From assembly GCF_964355755.1 (NCBI RefSeq), contig NC_092670.1, positions 25,283,795-25,347,794 of the forward strand: a DNA stretch of 64,000 bases, written 5' to 3'. Of the stretch, positions 1 through 12,044 are shown piece by piece (the stretch's first letter is position 1; every line of letters starts with the position of its first letter). Source of the DNA: Antedon mediterranea. Lineage: Eukaryota > Echinodermata > Crinoidea > Comatulida > Antedonidae. Made by a program: the position numbers and the translations under genes. The notes beneath the pieces were generated by a model. The model was not told where the DNA came from. It saw only the letters and a program-made list of their open reading frames with translations, and did not search any database.

Positions 1-447
1 TGGGTCTGTACCAGGAAACGATGACATGCTACATTATTTCATAATTAACAGCATTAAAAATAAACCATATTCTTTCATAAGCTCAAATTCATTATTTGGT
101 AAATTGATTAAAATCCAGCACATTCATAAACAAACTAATTACAAAACAGTTTACAAAAACTACCTTACATTACAAGCACATTGATTATACAGTACAAATT
201 ATTAAGTCCCGATATTTCAAAATCAATTTAAGCGGTAAATCATTTATAAAATACATCAAAGGAAATTACTTTTTGGTTATTGAATCATCTACTCATCATA
301 TTGTAAAGTGATCAATTAAGTCCTCCTGCACTTAACATTAAAGTTTTAGTGCAGTAATTACTTCAATAAAGTGTTTATTTTACTGTTGCACTTATTGATG
401 TTGTTGGTTATCAAGTTGGCAATCTTTTCAGTACTTGCACAAATATA

Positions 448-748
448 TACCGTATTTATTCAAATAAATGCCACCCCGCATCAAATAAACATCCCGGGGA
501 CGAATTTTTTTCTCTCAAATAAACGCCCCACCACATGCACACAGTATTGTATTGTAACACATTTATATTTGTAGTAGAATTCATTGACTTAATACATGAT
601 CTACAATTGACCAAGGTATTTTGATATTCTGTTTCTATTTTTTCATATTTAGGGAGAATTTATTTGATTATACATACTACCATAGTAATAAAAATAAACG
701 CCTCCCTCCAATAAATGCCCTATGGTGTTTATTTGAATAATTATGGTA
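448..748. repeat. Inverted-repeat MITE-like element rich in AAATAAACGCC motifs
   Basis: The ends are inverted copies of each other: the left begins TACCGTATTTATTCAAATAA and the right, reverse-complemented, begins TACCATAATTATTCAAATAA. The interior carries scattered AAATAAACGCC and AAATAAATGCC words on one strand. A related block lies at about 37798-38012 inside an intron of the BTB gene. No coding capacity is seen. The superfamily is not assignable. Confidence 0.6.
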
Positions 749-1013
749 CTCTTATTAGTGGTTTATAAAATAAACGCAATGCGATTAGGATTTGTTTCCA
801 CATCAAAGTTCACATATAAGTATGCGCCGCACTGCTTACATATTTTTTTATAACCTCCTGCGCCCCCAACTTATTGATTCCTAAATTCTAGCTTCTTAGC
901 ACACCATCTTGCTTTTCATAGCACATTGCAACCTAATCATGAGTTTTTTAAATAATTATTTAGCTCTGTATAAATGGTCCTGACCTTTTCAATGGCTTTA
1001 AAATTTTAATTTC

Positions 1014-1343
1014 TTAAAGATGTATTGTCCCCCTGAAAAAATAATTCTTACAAATTTTTGGTTCAATTCCATTTTAATGTAACAAATGGTTATCCACTTT
1101 GACCAAAAATTGGATGGGAAAAAAAATGTATTTTCCTGAAAAAATGTAATTTAAAGCAAAAAATGGTCAAATTGGCTGCCAGCCAATGGATTTTTGGTTG
1201 AATTTAACCATTTATTTTGTCATTTTATTAGTGAAAACATTATTTTTTATGGAAGTGATTAACTTTATTAAAACTACAAAATAACATATTCATTCAAGTC
1301 TGATTTAATTAATCTTCATTTTTGGGGGACAATACATCTTTAA
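1014..1343 (+). mobile_element. TTAA-flanked MITE, copy 1
   Basis: Both boundaries are TTAA. The terminal inverted repeats read TTAAAGATGTATTGTCCCCC at the left and its reverse complement at the right. The interior contains a TTGGCTGCCAGCCAA palindrome. Related copies lie at 31143-31496, 34911-35262 and, truncated, about 44990-45217. TTAA target duplications are typical of piggyBac and Kolobok families, so this is probably a non-autonomous derivative; there is no transposase sequence in it. Confidence 0.8.
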
Positions 1344-2543
1344 TTCCAAGGGTGTATAAGATAGTTTTTGCATTATTAAAATAATTTCCTTGGATATATA
1401 AAATCTAAACCAGTTTGAAATTGAATTAGAAATTCAGCAAGCAATATTTTTGTGCGGCAGCCATTTAGTCAAACTTATAAAATCATTTATAATAATATAG
1501 TGAAGGAAACTTAATAAAATGGAAAACATTTAGAACTAGAAAGCCACTTCGAGAGTGCATACCTCCGCCTAGTGTAAAATTCTCCTACATAAGATTTCTC
1601 CGGGAAAATATAATATTTGTGTGTGTTTTAATGCTGTTTGTTATTTAGGCTAATTTCACTACAAGCATGTGTATGGTGTAATGGTATGTAACAAGCCTTT
1701 CAATTAACAATAGCTTTATTGACTAACAATAGAACAGCAACACAAAAATCAAACGAGGGAATTTGAAAGTAAATAGGATTTTTAAACTACTCGTATAAAA
1801 AAAGGTGCACATTAAATCAAATTATGTTTTAAAATTAGAAATCACAAATTATAACTTTTGTCTCTTGTACAAAAATGAATTTTTTTGGATAAGTAGTTCT
1901 CGAGAAAATGCAATTTCAGTTTACATGTTACTTTAAGACTGCTCGCCGGCTTTTAAAAAATTCTGTCCTATCTTTTAACACTAGCAGGTCTGAAAAGTAT
2001 ACTAAAAAGTGGTCCAGAATTGGGACCATGGTCCCAAAATTTAATGGAATGGTCCTTGACCACATATCTATCTGTATGTTCATTTTGGTGAAGATCTTGT
2101 AATTACTTTTTGAGTAATCCTGCTAAAAAACAAACAAACAAATGCTACTGTATACCGATTACATATACCTCCTTGGCGGAGGTAAACAATTTGTATCACA
2201 TTTACAGATATTTGAGTAAGGCTGGCAGAGCTACAATGGCTTGGAAAGTCATGCCTATATCAAACCTCACATGGTATAGTAGAGGTCTTCATCCAATCAA
2301 AAACCACATTTTCCACAATGGTTAGTTCCCTTTTATTTATTTCGTTTTTGCATACCCTCTTGAGTATAAAGAATGAGGGGCCAGTATACAAAGTTAATTG
2401 AATCTAAGAAGACTTAGAATCCATTTGAGTAGTTTTGTTTTTCCTAATTAGAATCACTTTGATTAGGAAAGTTGTTCATTCAGGCCGTAGGTATTTGGAA
2501 GATCAAGACCTTCTATAATTAGATCCCCTAAAGGGATTAAAGT
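1344..2543. other. Downstream non-coding DNA of the cold-shock gene
   Basis: No exon was recognised here on either strand. On the minus strand two overlapping AATAAA signals lie at about 2331-2340, roughly 200 bases past the stop codon of the cold-shock-domain gene, and are good candidates for its polyadenylation signal. Short open frames here have no recognisable protein character. Confidence 0.5.
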
Positions 2544-5500
2544 CTAATCATCTTCTGGATCCTCCCAACGATGATGCTTAAGCCCTGGTGCTAAGTGGGT
2601 AATTATTACCTCTACTGCTTGAATTTTAATCTTTTTTGGTGGAACTAGACATTCCTTGTAAGTTACATGGTCACCGGTACATGGTACATATTCTCCCTCG
2701 ACACTGTAAAAGAAAAATAAATATTGTATAATAATACCATAATGGTAATAAAATGGAAATTTGTGGTTGCACAGTACTGTATAATGAAATGGTATTTAGA
2801 TTTGTGGTTGCACCAGTACTGTATAATGAAATGGTATTTAGATTTGTGGTTACACAGTACTGTATAATGAAATGGTATTTAGATTTGTGGTTGCACAGTA
2901 CTGTATAATGAAATGGTATTTAGATTTGTGGTTGCACCAGTACTGTATAATGAAATGGTATTTAGATTTGTGGTTACACCAGTACTGTATAATGAAATGG
3001 TATTTAGATTTGTGGTTACACAGTACTGTATAATAAAATGGTATTTAGATTTGTGGTTGCACCAGTACTGTATAATGAAATGGTATTTAGATTTGTGGTT
3101 GCACCAGTACTGTATAATGATATGGTATTTAGATTTGTGGTTACACAGTACTGTATAATGAAATGATATTTAGATTTGTGGTTACACCAGTACTGTATAA
3201 TGAAATGGTATTTAGATTTGTGGTTGCACCAGTACTGTATAATGAAATGGTATTTAGATTTGTGGTTGCACCAGTACTGTATAATGAAATGGTATTTAGA
3301 TTTGTGGTTACACCAGTACTGTATAATGAAATGGTATTTAGATTTGTGGTTACACAGTACTGTATAATGAAATGGTATTTAGATTTGTGGTTACACCAGT
3401 ACTGTATAATGAAATGGTATTTAGATTTGTGGTTACACCAGTACTGTATAATGAAATGGTATTTAGATTTGTGGTAATACACCAGTACTGTATAATGAAA
3501 TGGTATTTAGATTTGTGGTTGCACCAGTGCTGTATAATGAAATGATATTTAGATTTGTGGTTGCACAGTACTGTATAATGAAATGGTATTTAGATTTGTG
3601 GTTACACCAGTACTGTATAATGAAATGGTATTTAGATTTGTGGTTACACCAGTACTGTATAATGAAATGGTATTTAGATTTGTGGTTACACCAGTACTGT
3701 ATAATGAAATAATATTTAGATTTGTGGTTGCACCAGTACTGTATAATGAAATGGTATTTAGATTTGTGGTTACACAGTACTGTATAATGAAATGGTATTT
3801 AGATTTGTGGTTGCACCAGTACTGTATAATGAAATGGTATTAGATTTGTGGTTGCACCAGTACTGTATAATGAAATGGTATTAGATTTGTGGTTGCACCA
3901 GTACTGTATAATGAAATGGTATTTAGATTTGTGGTTACACCAGTACTGTATAATGAAATGGTATTTAGATTTGTGTGTATTTAACATGCACTGTAGCATT
4001 AACAGTTTATGTATTATCAATAGGAGAAGAATCCAAACACACGATAAAAAAAAGAAACATAGGTCTTGGATTATTAAGTTTTTAAATCCTAAGTATTATC
4101 TAATATTTATTAACCTATTGACCTCTTGTTTACAATACATTCTAAACCTCTGCAACACCTATAACCAACCACTGTAACCAACCACTGTAACCAACCACTG
4201 TAACCAACCACTGTAACCAACCACTGTAACCAACCACTGTAACCAACCACTGTAACCAACCACTGTAACCAACCACTGTAACCAACCACTGTAACCAACC
4301 ACTGTAAACAACCACTGTAAACAACCACTGTAACCAACCACTGTAACCAACCACTGTAAACAACCACTGTAACCAACCACTGTAACCAACCACTGTAACC
4401 AACCACTGTAAACAACCACTGTAACCAACCACTGTAACCAACCACTGTAAACAACCACTGTAACCAACCACTGTAACCAACCACTGTAAACAACCACTGT
4501 AACCAACCACTGTAACCAACCACTGTAAACAACCACTGTAACCAACCACTGTAACCAACCACTGTAACCAACCACTGTAAACAACCACTGTAACCAACCA
4601 CTGTAACCAACCACTGTAACCAACCACTGTAACCAACCACTGTAACCAACCACTGTAACCAACCACTGTAACCAACCACTGTAACCAACCACTGTAAACA
4701 ACCACTGTAAACAACCACTGTAAACAACCACTGTAACCAACCACTGTAACCAACCACTGTAACCAACCACTGTAAACAACCACTGTAACCAACCACTGTA
4801 ACCAACCACTGTAACCAACCACTGTAAACAACCACTGTAACCAACCACTGTAACCAACCACTGTAAACAACCACTGTAACCAACCACTGTAACCAACCAC
4901 TGTAAACAATTAATTGTTGTAATGTGTTGCACTGCAGCAGCTGTGAGCAGTCTTCCAAATATAATGTGATGTATTGTAACTACTAATGTTTGTTAAGTAG
5001 TACAAATACAAAAAGAGTATATTGAAAGAACTGTCCTAAATTGTTTTAAAGTAAATTTGTATTCAATTTAATCAGACGCTTCCATTTGAATTTAATATAA
5101 AAGGTACTTGGCCTTATGCCTGTATTCTTAAACCAGACTTTATATTAGTCGTAGTTCGAGGTAAAACTTTTAAAATGACGTCATTTTAATTCATAAACCG
5201 AACTTCAACTAAAACGCCAACTAAATCAGGCCAACCTCCACTAAATCGAGACGGATTTTGATTGATTTTTTTAGTCCTCGAGGGGGCAGGCTAAATGGTA
5301 TTTAAACAAGGTTTATAAAAAATGTCATTGAGTTGTAATATTGGCCAGATATTGAAGAATGAAATATCTACTTTTATATAAGCTTAATTAAATATACATT
5401 GGTATATGTTATAATAATAAAAATCATTTTTATTTACAACCGTATACAAATTACATTATTTTTTTTCGTGCAAGTCCGACTTCAACTACGTTATGCCATA

Positions 5501-7031
5501 GCGACAATGGGAGATACGGAAATTCACCACGCGATGGGATGTTTAGGGGGCCTAGCGGTTTCTTGTTACGCTATGAAGTGTGTGGTTCGTTGCGATCATA
5601 CTTTTTTTGAGGCCCAGAAAATATGCAAGTTACCGTACCGCCATGGTTCCTAAATAGATTTTGAACATTTTGTTTGTTGTTAATCAAAAGTACTTAAATT
5701 AATACTGATCTTGTTCTAATAATTAACAATTAAAATAATTTTTCATGTATATAGTCCTAATGCATAAAAAGTTTTGTAAGAAAATGAAAAGTGCACAAAA
5801 TTTGTCTGCCCTTCAAATACTCTCTTGTCATTGGCCAATGTATAGCCTTTGTTACCCAGCCGTGTGTAACTCAACTAAAAACTGTAAACTTTTACTACTT
5901 CGTTTATGAATCAAATTTGAAGTAATAGCTCAAACTACGACTTTTTGAAGTCGAACTTCGAACTACGACTAAAGTCTGGTTTAAGAATACGGGCGTTAGA
6001 GTCAAGCACTTATAGATGTCGCACATTACAGGTTGGTTTTTCTACCACGCAGCGGCATTATTCCCTTCCGTGACGAACAATATTGTTTACAAAAGGCTAA
6101 TCGTGCAATACTACCTGTCAATTGTAGAAATGGGAGAAAATAACGCATATGATAATATGAAATCAACCAATCAAATGACAAGGATTCACTTACTCAGATA
6201 CATGTACAAATAACGTTGTACTGCTATCTCCATCTGGAATGATAAATCCGTGACCTTTGTGCTTGCAGAATTCTTTGATAACTCCCGTCTTCACCGGATT
6301 ATTTGATGCTGCTCGTGATCTTCAATTACAAAAATTACAAACAATTTTTTTTATAATTTAACAACCTTGTGCAATGTCTGGTTGATCTTTATTGTCAAAC
6401 AAGAACTTTATTCATTCGAATGAATTTTGTTTTTGGACTGCTTACCAATCGATTAATGATATCTCTAGGGATTTTGTAATATAATTTGAATTTCTCTAAT
6501 GTGTTGGACTGGCATAGTTTCCTCTTGTTGATAGAAATTAATTTGAATACGGCTTTACCACGTTGAAACACCGGTTCTCGCATGATCACCGAAGTTAAGC
6601 AATGTTGGGCCTGGTTAGAGGGAATGGGAATACCGGGTGCTGTATATGGAGATGGGGTCCCGTTAGGCATTTGAAATCAGCATTGCTGACTCTTATGGCA
6701 GCTTCTGCATCTAGTATCTGCCTCGTATTGGCCTATGCCTTCCCCCTGGTCAAGGTGGCACTGGACGAGAGAAGCACATGATCAATGTTAGGACCAATCA
6801 AGGTGCTATAAACAGTCCTGGCTTTGTTTAACCTGTTAGTTTTCGATTGAATAAAATAAAAAAATTTTTTTTAAAGACAACTTATTTTTTATTGTGATGT
6901 CTTGTCATACATCATTAAATAACTTACGTGGAATGAGTTCTTGTGCGTCTTGTAATGATTGGACTTGGCATCAGGAATTGCACTGGACTTCTTAAGACTT
7001 TATTAGGAGATTTTGATGGTGATTCTGCCAT
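2544..7031 (-). CDS. CARHSP1: Cold-shock-domain protein, CARHSP1/CSDC2 family (3 exons)
   Basis: The coding exons are complement(6928-7031, 6194-6319, 2544-2703), with GTAAGT donors, AG acceptors and continuous phase, giving 129 residues. The N terminus is Ser/Pro-rich and has a PSPIITRRTRTHS stretch like the PSPLPTRRTRTFS region of vertebrate CARHSP1. A cold-shock domain follows (about residues 46-110), with the RNP1-like KGHGFI and RNP2-like LFVHVS motifs and then DVEGEYVP and AVEVIITHLAPG, close to CARHSP1. Family members are small cytoplasmic proteins that bind single-stranded RNA and affect mRNA stability. The length is slightly below vertebrate CARHSP1 (about 147) and CSDC2 (about 153). 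One invertebrate gene could be orthologous to both, so the symbol is approximate. The large intron carries two long minisatellites. No exon here is long enough to stand out as an ORF; it was found from the splice sites. Confidence 0.9.
2750..3975. repeat. 42-bp minisatellite (about 29 copies)
   Basis: This is a tandem array of a unit starting TGGTATTTAGATTTGTGGTT and continuing with ACACCAGTACTGTATAATGA plus AA, 42 bp in full. A common 40-bp variant has CACAGTAC in place of CACCAGTAC, and there are isolated A/G changes. It lies in the 3.5-kb intron of the cold-shock gene. Because 42 is a multiple of three, long artefactual ORFs run through it on both strands. Confidence 0.95.
4163..4909. repeat. 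13-bp minisatellite (about 57 copies)
   Basis: This is a nearly perfect tandem array of AACCAACCACTGT with a recurrent one-base variant, AAACAACCACTGT. It sits about 190 bases from the 42-bp array in the same intron. The order of C and A variants is irregular, so the array could serve as a variant-repeat marker. Three overlapping minus-strand frames of about 250 codons through it are artefacts of the repeat lacking stops. Confidence 0.95.
5118..5994. mobile_element. Non-autonomous element with long terminal inverted repeats
   Basis: The left end (GTATTCTTAAACCAGACTTT, then AGTCGTAGTTCGA) is matched in inverted orientation at the right end (TCGAACTACGACT, then AAAGTCTGGTTTAAGAATAC). A further internal TTCAACTACG-like word lies near 5480. 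The roughly 880-bp length without a transposase fits a MITE. No clear target duplication was found, so the exact ends may be off by a few bases. It lies in the cold-shock gene intron. Confidence 0.7.
6549..6850 (+). mobile_element. 5S rRNA-derived repeat (SINE-like), copy 1
   Basis: 6549-6643 matches eukaryotic 5S rRNA: TACCACGTTGAAA, ACACCGGTTCTCG, GATCACCGAAGTTAAGCAA, then TTGGGCCTGGTTAG and GGGAATACCGGGTGCTGTA. About 20 bases before the last block are missing, so it is not a functional 5S gene. A non-5S tail follows to an A/T-rich end near 6850. The internal promoter of 5S rRNA makes it a likely SINE head. It lies in the first intron of the cold-shock gene, on the opposite strand. Confidence 0.75.
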
Positions 7032-8003
7032 GATTAATCAACTACAGTATAAAAAGTAGGTTTATAAATTTGTATTTTTTAATTCAATTAATTAAAGATG
7101 TATAAATGAAGGTCAAAATATTCTAAATTTAAATTGGCCATATCAAAGTAATATTAAAGTTTTTCACCTTAAGTCGAAAATTCGAGCCAAAACAACAATT
7201 TTACGTAATTAACAGCTAAATTAATTTGATTACATTTCGTCTGGATAATCGTCCCGAGCGAAAGTAAACAAAGATTCAAACCATGAGTATACATTAGTCA
7301 TTATGCATGATGCTAGGATTGTTTACAACTCGTCACGGATGAGGTGGTGTTTCCAAACAGATCGCAAGGACGTTTTATGATTATGCCTACAGAGTAGCCA
7401 AATAAGCGCGTTGCATTATGAGAAATGTTTTTGACTGGAAGTCAAAGTTATTTTTTGAACCTAAAAACGTCTGTATTTCAGTTATATGATTTTTTTTCCA
7501 ACTCATTTTTAATTAATTTTAATAATTAATACAAATAGGCCCTAGCTTAGCTAAGTAGAATGGTGCTGAGCTGCTTCTGGGCATTTTTGTCCGATCATGG
7601 ATCAAATACTAGTATACAGCCTAGGCCCTAGAACGAAACTAACTAGATCTAGGCCTAGTAGGCTAGTAATAGAGCGCACTAGGCCTAGCTAGACTAAACA
7701 GGGGGAACAGACGATCGTACGTATCTCGTACGTAGCACATATATGCTAGGCCTAGCCTAAACATATTTAAATTCATGTAAATTGCTTTTTCATCACGTAC
7801 CAAATGAGTTATTTAGTAGCTTTTAAACGCATGTATACACAGTACAACACAGATTCAACATACCTTTATAAATGAAGCGTTTTGTAGACTATTTCAACAG
7901 CCTCAGTTTTTGTTTTTCGTTTAATACAAAAATAATCATCTACTTCGTACATTTGGAAAAGCAGTTCCAAATAGTGCGAGACTCGTTTAGGAAGGCATTT
8001 GCC
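7032..8003. other. Upstream region of the cold-shock gene
   Basis: This region is 5' of the minus-strand cold-shock gene and probably contains its promoter and 5' UTR. No canonical TATA box can be assigned. 7600-7760 is rich in TAGGCCTA-type words, which recur through the window. No coding sequence was recognised. Confidence 0.4.
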
Positions 8004-8467
8004 TTAAAGGGGGATTCTGGGTTTAAAATTGTTTTTAAATATCGTTTATTTATTAAATAAAAAATATTATAACAATATAGACATGTCAGAATGAAGAAGT
8101 AATAACGAGAAATTAAAAAAATTAAATTTCATATACATTTTAGGATAAATTCATGGAAAGTCTGTTTTTCAGCAGCTTAGGGAAGCTCATTAATATTCAT
8201 GAGATATTCACAAAATCACGTCACCAGTGGATTCCAAACTCGCGACGTGATGTACGTTGTGTTTGTCAACTAATTTACATCTCTCTCCCTTGTCAAACGA
8301 CGACCACCCGATCATTGTGAAATACATTTTTTGTAGATTTTCTAAGCTAGGCCTAAAGTGTAATAATCACAGTAGTAGCATATATTTATTTGACATTTAG
8401 TGAAATACAAAAATTTAGTACAGATACGGAGTCATAAATTATACTATTTTTATACCTCTATAGTACA

Positions 8468-9267
8468 GGGATTATGACCGGTTGGGCCGCCGACAAGTTG
8501 AGCCGCCGGTGATTTCTATGAAACGCCCAGTGCAGCGCATGCGTCTTTTACGACATTTCGCGTAGTGATTAGGATGGTGTCCTAGTACATAAGTTCATGG
8601 TCTTGGTTTATTGTGTCATGAAAATAAATAATATATAATTACATATTATAATTAACAACACAGCAAAGGAAAGTAGTAATATTTAATAATGTAATTGTTT
8701 TTAATCTTCGGCGAGGAAAAAATTTAGTGCACTCATAATTTTTCTCGCCACGTGTAGGCCTACCACGTAAAGTCACGTTGTCCTCTCTCAGGACTAATTA
8801 ATAGAGTATTAACATTCTTCGAATGAGGTTAAATAACTATTATTTTTTATTTAATAATCTTTTAATATCATATTTTATTGAATTTTACAATGTTAATACA
8901 CAAAATATTTGACTAAAAAACGTGATTTTATGTAATTATTTTACCGAAAAATGGAGTAAGCCTAGTTCATACAACTGCCGACTGAGGGGCAACATGTTTA
9001 CGTCATTTTTGGCTAAAAACGATCACTTTCGGTGATGTTTTATATTTTGGAATCTACAAGCCAGATTTTCATAATTATTTCTTTAATTATAATATTTAAT
9101 AATATATATACTAAAAACCATGATATATAAACTTTTGAATGTACATCGATCCCTAATAATATAAATAGAACGAGCACCGGCGAAAGTTAGCATTTGGCGT
9201 TCCATAAAAAATAACGTTTTTCTGGTGGCGGCTCAACTTGTCGGCGGCTCAACTTGGCCTAATCCCC
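8468..9267. mobile_element. Inverted-repeat DNA element with CTATAGTACA target duplication
   Basis: The terminal inverted repeats contain GCCGCCGACAAGTTGAGCC at the left and its inverse at the right, with GGATTA next to the ends. The flanks repeat CTATAGTACA (8458-8467 and 9268-9277), giving a target duplication of about 9 to 11 bp. There is no coding capacity. A degenerate relative lies at 13852-14411. The duplication length suggests a Mutator- or hAT-type family, but the assignment is uncertain. Confidence 0.75.
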
Positions 9268-9501
9268 CTATAGTACAGATCGTATTATCGGCTTCGTACA
9301 ATACTACTCTAGGCCTAGCCTAATAATAATATGGGCGAGAGCCATTCTGACTAGGGATTCCATGCCACGATGGCTACGTTAAAACAATGGGGCCCATGGG
9401 CCTAGCTAGCCTACTACTACAGTAGACGATTGGCCCATAAATAACAAAACAAAATCGGCTGTAAATATTGGATCGCCGTCCACACGTATGGTGTCCCAAT
9501 C

Positions 9502-10379
9502 GCGATTTTTTTTTTCGTACATAAGTTGGGGACCCCCCTCATGAAACGTCACAAAATAAACATGAATAATTCATCAGTTAAATGTGTTGTTCCGTGTGCA
9601 CCCAAGCGTATAGCAACAAGAAGCGATTACACAACTGCGATACGATACTTTCTACAGTAGGCCTAGGATTCTAAGTCAATTCACGCGATTGCCTTCGCGC
9701 ACTCTTCTTCACACAACAGCTAGGCAAGACATTAAACTAAGTAGTAATTCATTGGACATAGCCCAAAGAAAGCTTAGACCCACAAGAATAAAGAATGTGT
9801 ATAATTTGTGTACTGTATTTTTTTTAATTCTGCTATTTTATTATCAAACAATGCATGTACTCAAAGGAACTTTAAATATGCGCGTATATGAACACATGAG
9901 ATGGGAAGATTAGACCCACGAGAATAAAAAATGTATTTTTGTGTAATGTTTATTGTTTAATTTTGCTGACGTATTACTCGGATTGTGTCATACCTATAAC
10001 ACACACACACACAGCTACTACTAGAATAGACATGGGTTTAGAGACTAGTAATTAGGCCTAATAGTATCAATAGAAACTATAATTTTAACACGTAATTCTT
10101 TAGTAATAAATTATATTAAAAACACCATAAACTAAAGGCTGATTATTTCGACAATCCACACAAAACGCCGCTATTCTATTATGAAATCGCACGCGGCAAC
10201 CACACAGCAGAGATAGGCCTAGAATCGTACCGCACTTGTGTAAACTGTAATCACTTCTTGTTGCTATACGCTTCTTGGGTGCACACGGAACAAGAAAATT
10301 TAACTGATGAATTATTCATGTTTATTTTGTGACGTTTCATGAGGGGGGTCCCCAACTTATGTACGAAAAAAAAAATCGC
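9502..10379. mobile_element. Foldback element with about 150-bp TIRs and 9-bp target duplication, copy 1
   Basis: The element begins GCGATTTTTTTTTTCGTAC and ends with its inverse. The inverted repeats run about 150 bp, covering TTGGGGACCCC, TCATGAAACGTCAC, AACATGAATAATTCATC and the CACCCAAGCGTATAGCAAC block. The flanking 9-mers GTCCCAATC and GTCCCGATC differ at one base. A 9-bp duplication with long TIRs is characteristic of Mutator-like elements. The 878-bp element encodes no recognisable transposase. It is inserted in the TTAA element 8004-11214. Confidence 0.85.
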
Positions 10380-11258
10380 GTCCCGATCGTCTAAGTAGGC
10401 CTAAAATAAAATAGGCTAGTTTACTCTCCAAAAAAGCGGATACTCATGCATCAAGCAAGTAGACCAGGTAGTAGGAAGGAGACCTAGCCGATCCGGCCCA
10501 GTTAAAAATTGAGCTAGCTAGTGTAGTAGACCCTATGCGAATTGATACTACCAGGCCTTAGGCTGCACTACACAAATATTCCAACTCTCTCATTCGAGCT
10601 ATATTATCTATACCATTCCGGTAGGTCAAGTCGACCTTCAATCAAATACTGTACATCGTTCATGTTGTGATTATAGACGGGGTATACTCGACCCGACCAG
10701 TTTGGTATTGTTGTATCTGCTTATCACGTGACGATGCCAGGCATGGGCAGCAGAGAGAGCACGTGTGTATCGTCGTCTCGCTCGATCCTCAGCAGGAATG
10801 TACAGTATACGTTACGCTTCATTGATTTTGATTTTTCCCTAAGTCGGTGCGAAAATCGGCAAACGTAAAGTGCAAACATATCTAATTTTTCACTGTTTTG
10901 ATGAATTTTCATAAAAAATTGACTTTATAAATGGGAAGACCGACTAAAATTACATCAGATAAGTATAATTTTACAAAAGTAATTGATATGGTTTATGATA
11001 ACGAGTCGTCGGAAGATGGATCATTTCACGAATTTCCTATTTTGTAACCACAGTGTGATTTTGCCGTAGCTGCACTTGTAATCTGGCCTGATTTCACAGC
11101 CTTCGTTCTGCTTCACTGGGCGCTTATATAAATTGAAACTTTTACCGTTCAAGAGACAAACAAATATATTTTACATTTTTTACTATTCATTTTAAACCCG
11201 GATCCCCCCTTTAAGTTAGTCCATGAGTGGTCAGGTCTTTTAAAGTTGTTGATGCTGT

Positions 11259-12044
11259 TATGCGCGATTTAAACGATTTGCGCAATTTAAAATTGCGCAA
11301 AGAATTCTTGCGCAATTTGAAATTGCGCAAGGATTTTCTTGCGCAATATTAAATTGCGCAAGAAACTTGCGCAATTTCAAATTGCGCAAGAAAATCCTTG
11401 CGCAATTTCAAATTGCGCTGCACAATTTGTAAATTGCAATATGACACCTTTGCGCAATTTGAAAACGAACTGTTTGTTATTTTTATTATTGTTGAGAATG
11501 GTACCGAAAGGTCAATCTTTTTTGTCATTAAATTTAATTTTTAAGTTAAATAGTAAACGTCTAATAATTCGTAATAATTATTGTTTCTCAAAAAAATCCA
11601 ATCGTTATTAGTCTTATTAATCGTCATTAGTACTGATATTTCAATTGAAATTATTATATTACTATTGGTATTTATTTATGCCTTCTCCTCATATTATGTG
11701 TGAATATGGTATTTTATAGAACCATTGGGAATTCGAGATTTTTTTTATTCGGAAAAAAAAAATTTGGGAGGGAGGCTCCCGGGAGGGTAAGGAAATGCGA
11801 TATTATCTTTAATTTTGAATCATTCTTAGAAATTACTAAAAAAATATGGGTGTGCATGATTTCACAATCTGTCGAAAAACCTTGCGCAATTTGCAGATTA
11901 CTTGCGAAATTTAATACGTTGCTTGCGCAATTTGAAACACATGTTTCAATTCAAATTGCGCAAGAAATTTTTTGCACAATTTTAAATTGCGCAAGAAAAT
12001 CCTTGCGCAATTTCAAATTGCGCAAATCGTTCAAATCGCGCATA
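11259..12044. mobile_element. Palindromic GCGCAA-rich inverted-repeat element
   Basis: The element ends are TATGCGCGATTTAAACGATT at the left and the inverse of TATGCGCGATTTGAACGATT at the right. The terminal regions are made of repeated TTGCGCAATTTGAAATTG units that are themselves palindromic, about nine per element. The flanking dinucleotide is TA on both sides, which would fit a Tc1/mariner-type duplication but is weak evidence. No coding sequence is seen. It ends about 240 bases before the RPS19BP1 start codon, so it may sit in that gene's promoter region. Confidence 0.75.

Larger units (their letters stand above)
8004..11214. mobile_element. TTAA-flanked 3.2-kb transposon remnant hosting nested elements
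   Basis: The left end TTAAAGGGGGATTCTGGG is followed by TTTAAAA. The right end, reverse-complemented, reads TTAAAGGGGGGATCCGGG followed by TTTAAAA. Both ends carry TTAA, so this reads as one element of the TTAA-duplicating type (piggyBac or Kolobok class). Two later insertions lie inside it (8468-9267 and 9502-10379), leaving about 1.5 kb of original sequence. A short open frame at 10931-11047 starts MGRPTKITSDKYNF and ends in an acidic stretch (ESSED). It is a possible transposase N-terminal scrap, but it matches nothing I can name. Confidence 0.65.

Noticed and set aside
2913-4177. Long frames on both strands across the 42-bp repeats
   Set aside because: The unit length is a multiple of three and contains no stop in several frames, so the frames follow from the repeat and not from coding selection.
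4110-4958. Three overlapping minus-strand frames of 255 to 282 codons (Trp/Leu/Tyr/Gly-rich)
   Set aside because: All three frames of the 13-bp repeat are open, giving near-identical rotating peptides. This is a tandem-repeat artefact.
6549-6643. Functional 5S rRNA gene
   Set aside because: About 20 bases of the 3' half are missing and the rest has substitutions and a SINE-like tail, so it is a repeat derived from 5S rRNA.
6395-6670. 91-codon minus-strand frame
   Set aside because: About a third of it is the antisense of a 5S rRNA-like sequence and the rest is AT-rich intron.
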